Below, piece after piece: positions 59,928-64,000 of a stretch of DNA of 64,000 nucleotides. Source of the stretch: Monoglobus sp964442605 (GTDB taxonomy: Bacteria > Bacillota > Clostridia > Monoglobales > Monoglobaceae). The position numbers and the translations under genes were made by a program. The stretch covers positions 18,353 to 82,352 of the forward strand of contig CAYTZR010000003.1 of assembly GCA_964442605.1 (NCBI GenBank). The letters run 5' to 3'. Position 1 is the stretch's first letter, and every line of letters starts with the position of its first letter. The notes below the pieces were generated by a model. That model made no database searches, was not told the DNA's origin, and worked only from the letters and a program-made list of their open reading frames with translations.

Positions 59928-60004
59928 GGCGGTATAGCTCAGTTGGCTAGAGCATACGGTTCATACCCGTAGTGTCACTGGTTCAAATCCAGTTACCGCT
60001 ACCA
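59928..60004 (+). tRNA. tRNA with CAU anticodon (elongator Met, possibly Ile2)
   Basis: A 77-nt cloverleaf. The acceptor stem pairs GGCGGTA with TACCGCT (G1-U72 wobble), the anticodon loop is TTCATAC, the T loop is GTTCAAATC, and ACCA is encoded. It lacks the initiator features (C1-A72 mismatch, three G-C pairs in the anticodon stem), so it is elongator Met unless C34 is lysidinylated to read AUA. Confidence 0.93.
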
Positions 60005-60008
60005 CTAT

Positions 60009-60083
60009 GGCTCCTTGGTCAAGCGGTTAAGACTCCGGCCTCTCACGCCGGCTACAGGGGTTCGAATCCCCTAGGAGTCACCA
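60009..60083 (+). tRNA. tRNA-Glu (anticodon CUC)
   Basis: A 75-nt cloverleaf 4 bp after tRNA-Met. The acceptor stem pairs GGCTCCT with AGGAGTC, the anticodon loop is CCTCTCA, the T arm is GGGGTTCGAATCCCC, and ACCA is encoded. It reads GAG. Confidence 0.96.
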
Positions 60084-60085
60084 AA

Positions 60086-60121
60086 AAGTCAACGGCATAA
60101 AAACCGTTGACTTATTTTTTT
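60086..60121 (+). terminator. Terminator of the tRNA operon
   Basis: A 10-bp perfect stem (AAGTCAACGG / CCGTTGACTT), an 8-nt loop, then ATTTTTTTG. Confidence 0.92.
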
Positions 60122-60199
60122 GTTCAATTTTAAAATATCAGTCTCTTATATATAATAGCGTATTAATCCGTTCTCTCAACGCGTTTTCGGCGATACTAC

Positions 60200-60730
60200 T
60201 CACCTATCGTGATAAAGATTTCTTCCGCTTGAGTCAATAACAACGGTGAGCGGCAGATCTTCAACAGTAAGCCGTCTTATCGCCTCGGTTCCCAAATCCT
60301 CATACGCGATGACCTCAGCGGAGGTAATGCTTTTGGAAATAAGCGCTCCCGCGCCGCCTATCGCGCCGAAATATACCGCGCCGTACTTTATCATAGCGTC
60401 AACAACCTCGTCGGAACGCTCGCCCTTTCCTATCATTCCGGTAAGACCAAGCTCTATAAGCTTTGGCGCGTAAGCATCCATTCTCCCGCTGGTGGTGGGA
60501 CCGCAGGAGCCTATGACCTGTCCCGGCTTCGCGGGCGCGGGTCCGGCGTAATATATAGTTTTGTCCGCTATGTCAAACGGAAGCCCCTCTCCCGCCTCAA
60601 GCGATTCAATCATGCGCTTATGCGCCGCGTCTCTGGCGGTGTATATTACTCCGCTCAGCAAAACGCTGTCGCCTGATTTGAGAGACTTTACTTTTTCATG
60701 GGTTAGCGGTGTTTTTAATTTAATCGGCAT
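60200..60730 (-). CDS. Fumarate hydratase/tartrate dehydratase class I, beta subunit
   Basis: C-terminal (beta) subunit of a 4Fe-4S hydro-lyase, 176 aa. Blocks: IKLKTPLTHEKVKSLKSGD, IYTARDAAHKRM, YYAGPAPAKPGQVIGSCGPT then TSGRMD (substrate loop), and GKGERSDEVVDAM. The beta subunit needs an alpha subunit that carries the cluster cysteines, yet no alpha gene is in the window; upstream is a HAD gene. The ATG at 60730 has GAGGA upstream; a GTG at 60745 would overlap it. Fumarate and tartrate enzymes cannot be told apart here. Confidence 0.88.
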   Translation of the reverse strand: MPIKLKTPLTHEKVKSLKSGDSVLLSGVIYTARDAAHKRMIESLEAGEGLPFDIADKTIYYAGPAPAKPGQVIGSCGPTTSGRMDAYAPKLIELGLTGMIGKGERSDEVVDAMIKYGAVYFGAIGGAGALISKSITSAEVIAYEDLGTEAIRRLTVEDLPLTVVIDSSGRNLYHDR

Positions 60731-60780
60731 ATCATTCGTCCTCACTGCGTTGTTTGTATATTTACTAAATCATATATTAA

Positions 60781-61785
60781 TTACATCATCTTCGTTATAT
60801 CATCAAGAATATAATCCGCGTTGTTTCGCGTAAAGTACTTTTCCGCCGCGCTCTTATCCACGCCGGTAAGAACCCCGATAAAGGGCATTCCGGCAGCCTT
60901 GGCGGCAAGCAAATCACTCGGCGCGTCACCAACGACAGCCGCTCTTTTGAGAGAGTTTTTGTCAAATTCATTATTCAAAATCCGCTCATCGGAATACTCC
61001 CCTCCAAATGCCGCCTTTAAGAATACAAAGGGATGGGGCTTTGAAATCGGCAGCTCGGGGTTTAGCGTATTTTCCGCCGCCGACACCTCGTCATATGTCA
61101 CTATCATATCATAATCAAAATATTTCAGCAAGTCCCATTTTTCCAGCGGATAAATTATTTCCGCCCTCGGTCTGCCTGTGCCTATACCGAGCTTTATATT
61201 TTTATTTTTCAAGTATTCCAAAACCTCAGATACCTTTTCAACCGGGATAAGCGGAGTTTCTTTTTTATTCATTCCGTCAATACCGCAGCTTCCGAGAAAC
61301 CACCTCTGAAAACGGTCTACAAGCCTGCTCCAGAGGACTTCGCCGCCGCGTTTGAAATCGGCTGACCGACCGCTCATCGAAACGGAAGCAAGCTCTCCCG
61401 TAAGATCATAAACCTCCGGTGCGCGAGCAGTAATATTTTCAATAAACATACGCACCGATTCAAAATGCCATTCGTCAAGAGCGGTAAGCTCCGGATCTAT
61501 GTACTTCGAAACGCAAAATACGATGTACGCCAAATCCCAGTTCGTATTAACGCCCAAATTCTTTACCGCTCTGATTGTCTTGTCTCCGCAAAATATTATC
61601 CTGCGCAGCTCCTTGCAGTTATTATAGCACCAATCGCGGTCAATTTCGGATTTTCCGTAAAGCCTGTAATCATAAAGCAGCTCGTAAACAGTAAGAGCGG
61701 CGGTATCCCAATAGATGTACTCGCTTGTGATAACGCCGTCCATATCGAAAATAATTTTATCAAATTTATCGGGCTGAAATTTCAT
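60781..61785 (-). CDS. HAD-superfamily phosphatase, his-linked
   Basis: Large HAD hydrolase, 334 aa. Motif I is IIFDMDGVITSE, motif II is LGIGTGRPRAE, motif III is in SKPHPFVFLKAAFGG, and motif IV is VGDAPSDLLAAKAAG. A helical cap of about 170 residues separates motifs I and II, larger than in phosphoglycolate phosphatases. It overlaps hisB by 20 bp and follows hisD-hisB, so a histidinol-phosphatase role is a reasonable guess, not shown. AAAGGTAGAG precedes the ATG. Confidence 0.82.
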   Translation of the reverse strand: MKFQPDKFDKIIFDMDGVITSEYIYWDTAALTVYELLYDYRLYGKSEIDRDWCYNNCKELRRIIFCGDKTIRAVKNLGVNTNWDLAYIVFCVSKYIDPELTALDEWHFESVRMFIENITARAPEVYDLTGELASVSMSGRSADFKRGGEVLWSRLVDRFQRWFLGSCGIDGMNKKETPLIPVEKVSEVLEYLKNKNIKLGIGTGRPRAEIIYPLEKWDLLKYFDYDMIVTYDEVSAAENTLNPELPISKPHPFVFLKAAFGGEYSDERILNNEFDKNSLKRAAVVGDAPSDLLAAKAAGMPFIGVLTGVDKSAAEKYFTRNNADYILDDITKMM

Positions 61786-62386
61786 ACTCTACCTTTCCCG
61801 CGACTCCGGAAGTCTTGCCCGAGCGGTTGTCATCAACGCTCAGAGCCATTCCGAGAGCGATACCGACCGCCCTGAAAACCGCTTCCCATATGTGGTGTCC
61901 GTTTTCGCCTGATTTTAAGTCAACGTAAAGAGTGCAACGCGCACCTTGAGCAAAGCCGTCAAGAAACGTCAGCAGCTCCTCGGACGGCATTCCCTCGACA
62001 TTTTCAGGATAATCAACCGCCGCAGCGAACTTAAACAGCGACCTGTCCTCGAAGGAAATAACAGCATCCGCGCGGGCTTCATCAATAAGTCCTGCCGCAA
62101 AGCCATAGCCGGACGGAACGTTAAGCCGAACAAACTCGCCGACAGCCTTGCCGAGAGTCATTCCCACATCCTCACACACGAGATGGCAAAGCTCAAACTC
62201 GTCAAACTTCATATCCACGCTGATATTAAGAGAGCCGCGCCACGCGATATGCTCAATCATGTGATTTAAGAACGGGAGCGGAGTTTTTATATACCTCCTG
62301 TAATCCGGCTTTAATTCACCCTTTTCAATCTCAACCGTTATGTTTGTTTCGGTGGTTTTTCTTGTGACGGTGACAATATTCTTCAT
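61766..62386 (-). CDS. hisB: Divergent imidazoleglycerol-phosphate dehydratase
   Basis: HisB-like, 206 aa, the expected length for a stand-alone dehydratase. The fold-typical blocks are present but altered. PFLNHMIEHIAWRG replaces the usual F-D-H-M-L...R-H-G. HLVCEDVG replaces HHTVEDVG, so one Mn-ligand His is Leu. GHHIWEAVFRAVGIAL keeps the second HHxxE. The C-terminus GKTSGVAGKVEYE departs from the usual STKG end. Linkage to hisD supports a role in histidine synthesis, but it may be a paralogue with changed chemistry. GAGGT precedes the ATG. Confidence 0.72.
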   Translation of the reverse strand: MKNIVTVTRKTTETNITVEIEKGELKPDYRRYIKTPLPFLNHMIEHIAWRGSLNISVDMKFDEFELCHLVCEDVGMTLGKAVGEFVRLNVPSGYGFAAGLIDEARADAVISFEDRSLFKFAAAVDYPENVEGMPSEELLTFLDGFAQGARCTLYVDLKSGENGHHIWEAVFRAVGIALGMALSVDDNRSGKTSGVAGKVEYEISAR

Positions 62387-62415
62387 AAATAAAACCTCGA
62401 TTTTATTAAACTTAA

Positions 62416-62478
62416 AATAATACCCTATTTTCTATTAAATAATACCCTATTTTCTATTAAAATAATACCCTATTTTCT
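62416..62478. repeat. Threefold 22-23 bp repeat at the hisD stop
   Basis: AATAATACCCTATTTTCTAT and flanking bases repeat at 62416, 62438 and 62461. The last copy contains the hisD stop codon and last codons, so the gene's 3' end was duplicated into the spacer before hisB. Confidence 0.85.
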
Positions 62479-63762
62479 CTCTTTTACGGCAAGACCGTGA
62501 GTGTCAAAGCCCTCGACAGTCGCGATTTTATAGGCGTAATCTCTCACTCTCTCAAAGCCGTCGCGGCTGGCATAGCCGACAGACGAACGCTTTAAAAAGT
62601 CCAGAACGGAAACGCTTGAATACGTCTTCGCGAACTGTCCCGTAGGCAGAATAGCGTTAGGACCCAATACAAAGTTGCAAAGCGTAACCGGCGTATAATC
62701 GCCGAGCAGTATCTCACCTGCGTTCTTGATTTTGGGCAGAACAACGAACGGTTCCTTAGTCATAACCTCCATATGCTCAGGCGCGTAATCGTTTACAAAC
62801 ACGATACTTTCCTCAAGGCTGTCGGTGATAATCGCGCCGCCGTATGTGTTAAAGTTTGTTGTTACGAACTCACGCCGCTTGTCGGAAATCTTCTTTAGCT
62901 GTCTTTCAACGATTTTCGCGGCTTTATCAACAAGCTCCGCGCTATTTGTGACAAGCAGGGCAGCGGAATCGGGACCGTGCTCAGCTTCAATCATCCAGTC
63001 AAGAGCTACCTTTTCGGGATCGGCGTTCTCGTCCGCGAGAATTATGCACTCGCTGGGACCCGCGGGAAGACCGGAATCGATATAGTTCGCCAAAACCCTC
63101 TTCGCGGCAGTGGCATACGCGTTGCCGGGACCTATTATCTTGTGGCACTTCGGTATTGTTTCGGTTCCGTAAGCAACGGAAGCTACGGCTTGAATACCGC
63201 CTACCTTATATATTTCCGAAACGCCTATTATCTTAGCTGCGGCAAGGATTGCGTCATCAACATCGCCGCGCTCGTTCGGGGGCGTTACCACAACTATCTT
63301 TTCAACTCCCGCGACAACCGCCGGAGTGGCGAGCATACACATAACAGACGGAAAGCTTCCCTTGCCGCGCGGAACGTAAAGGCAAACGTCCACAATCGGG
63401 GTTGTCTTTTCGCCAACAAGCAAGCCCTTGTCAACCTCCGTAAACCAAAATTCCTCGGGCATTTGCTTTGAATGGAAATCCCTTATATTTTTAACGGCGT
63501 ATTCAAGAGCCTCTCTTGTTCCTTTATCCAAGTTATTATAGCCGTTTTCAATTTCCTCCGGCTTAATCTTCATTCTGTCGGCGGTCAGCTTTACCTTATC
63601 GAATTTTTCGGTGTACTCAAGCACTGCCTCATCGCCGCGTACCCTTATATCGTCAGAAACCTCTTTGGCAATCTTCATCTGCTCGGAAATATCAAGCTCG
63701 GCACGCTTCATGATGAACTCTCTCTTTTCAGCCGACATTTCCGATAACTTATAAATATTCAT
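62470..63762 (-). CDS. hisD: Histidinol dehydrogenase
   Basis: Zn-dependent, NAD-linked last enzyme of histidine synthesis; 430 aa. Blocks: DVCLYVPRGKGSFPSVMCM, KVGGIQAVASVAYGTETIPK, GPGNAYATAAKRVL, GPSECIILADENADPEKVAL, and the catalytic EAEHGPDSAALLVT (Glu/His pair). AAGGAG precedes the ATG. It heads the operon hisD-hisB-HAD and possibly the fumarase beta gene. Confidence 0.96.
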   Translation of the reverse strand: MNIYKLSEMSAEKREFIMKRAELDISEQMKIAKEVSDDIRVRGDEAVLEYTEKFDKVKLTADRMKIKPEEIENGYNNLDKGTREALEYAVKNIRDFHSKQMPEEFWFTEVDKGLLVGEKTTPIVDVCLYVPRGKGSFPSVMCMLATPAVVAGVEKIVVVTPPNERGDVDDAILAAAKIIGVSEIYKVGGIQAVASVAYGTETIPKCHKIIGPGNAYATAAKRVLANYIDSGLPAGPSECIILADENADPEKVALDWMIEAEHGPDSAALLVTNSAELVDKAAKIVERQLKKISDKRREFVTTNFNTYGGAIITDSLEESIVFVNDYAPEHMEVMTKEPFVVLPKIKNAGEILLGDYTPVTLCNFVLGPNAILPTGQFAKTYSSVSVLDFLKRSSVGYASRDGFERVRDYAYKIATVEGFDTHGLAVKERK

Positions 63763-63808
63763 ACTATGCTCCTTAAAATAACAAAATTTGAAAAAATTGA
63801 ATGAATAT

Positions 63809-63837
63809 ATTATATATTAAAGCATTGTAAAGTTCAA
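63809..63837 (-). promoter_or_regulatory. Promoter of hisD operon
   Basis: Minus strand: TTGAAC (63837-63832), a 17-bp spacer and TATAAT (63814-63809), 46 bp before hisD. Confidence 0.8.
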
Positions 63838-63870
63838 GGTATTTTTGAAATTTTTTTCAAAACATTTGAA

Positions 63871-64000
63871 TCCCGCCCGAGCTCGGCGGGCGGGAGTGAC
63901 CACACCTGTCAAGGTGTGTGGCTTTTAAAGTAGTCCATTTTATCGGATAAACGAGGTCACAAACCATAAAAAATTTTGGTGTCCCGCTCGGGTCTGGCGA
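63871..64000. mobile_element. Interspersed element copy 3 (inverted, cut by window end)
   Basis: Reverse-oriented copy of the element at 59.2-59.7 kb. Reading inward from 64000 on the minus strand: TCGCCAGACCCGAGCGGGAC, CCAAAATTTTTTATGGTTTG, TGACCTCGTTTATCCGATAA and the hairpin CACACCT-TGAC-AGGTGTG. The other end is a different, GC-rich hairpin (CCCGCCC...GGGCGGG at 63872-63894). The end at the window edge is incomplete. Confidence 0.75.

Noticed and set aside
59928..60004. Initiator tRNA-fMet
   Set aside because: It has a G1-U72 pair and lacks the three consecutive G-C pairs in the anticodon stem, so it is an elongator-type CAU tRNA.

Overview
The window reads as a chromosome segment of an anaerobic, endospore-forming Bacillota of class Clostridia. 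The evidence is spoIIGA-sigE, pyruvate formate-lyase with its activase, an S-layer-homology protein, an agr-type peptide quorum-sensing locus, strong AGGAGG-type ribosome binding sites with some TTG/GTG starts, AT-rich spacers, and the conserved block fmt-yugP-rsmB-rlmN-stp-prkC-rsgA-rpe-thiN. Family level cannot be fixed by eye. All coordinates use starts chosen from ribosome binding sites, so several genes are shorter than their longest open frame.

Layout. 1-4,940 is a worn region: a tyrosine recombinase, a membrane protein plus small hydrolase pair, a leftover ABC-ATPase tail, a UvrA-like gene that lost its middle by internal deletion, and an intact UvrD/PcrA-type helicase. 4,953-9,485 holds an HMGL-type aldolase, tRNA-Arg and pflB/pflA. 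9,672-13,736 holds an acyltransferase, a BaiN/YhiN-type flavoprotein, an orphan metal-binding lipoprotein and a CmpB-family membrane protein. 14,016-22,184 is a rightward run lon-engB-FAH-hisS-aspS-tyrS. 22,313-31,948 is the leftward translation-quality/PASTA-kinase operon. It is divided from hisH-hisF-folC (32,151-34,830) by two divergent, near-consensus promoters.

34,946-39,891 is a surface/quorum-sensing island that looks more AT-rich than its flanks: an SLH protein, a small secreted protein of unknown function, agrD, agrB, agrC and agrA. Two 11-bp direct repeats exactly 21 bp apart sit just upstream of the agrBD promoter, as expected for a LytTR-type activator. A consensus promoter in the opposite orientation (36,653-36,681) has no protein gene behind it. 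39,932-56,760 holds housekeeping and carbon genes (Cof-type HAD, rqcH, metK, tmk, araD, araB, cca, prsA-like, a serine hydrolase, a large secreted stalk protein, malQ, ilvE). 57,122-58,664 is spoIIGA-sigE behind a promoter with a 22-bp spacer. 58,666-64,000 contains a second CmpB-like gene, MITE-like repeats, tRNA-Met and tRNA-Glu, an orphan fumarase beta subunit, a HAD phosphatase, a divergent hisB and hisD.

Two genome-scale habits stand out. First, many spacers carry short tandem duplications (10-30 bp), several of which copy a ribosome binding site, a start codon or a stop codon. Second, a roughly 130-160 bp interspersed element with inverted ends occurs three times in the last 5 kb. The strongest candidates for new biology are the agr island with its orphan promoter and small secreted protein, and the interspersed element. 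The histidine pathway is split between two loci in this window.
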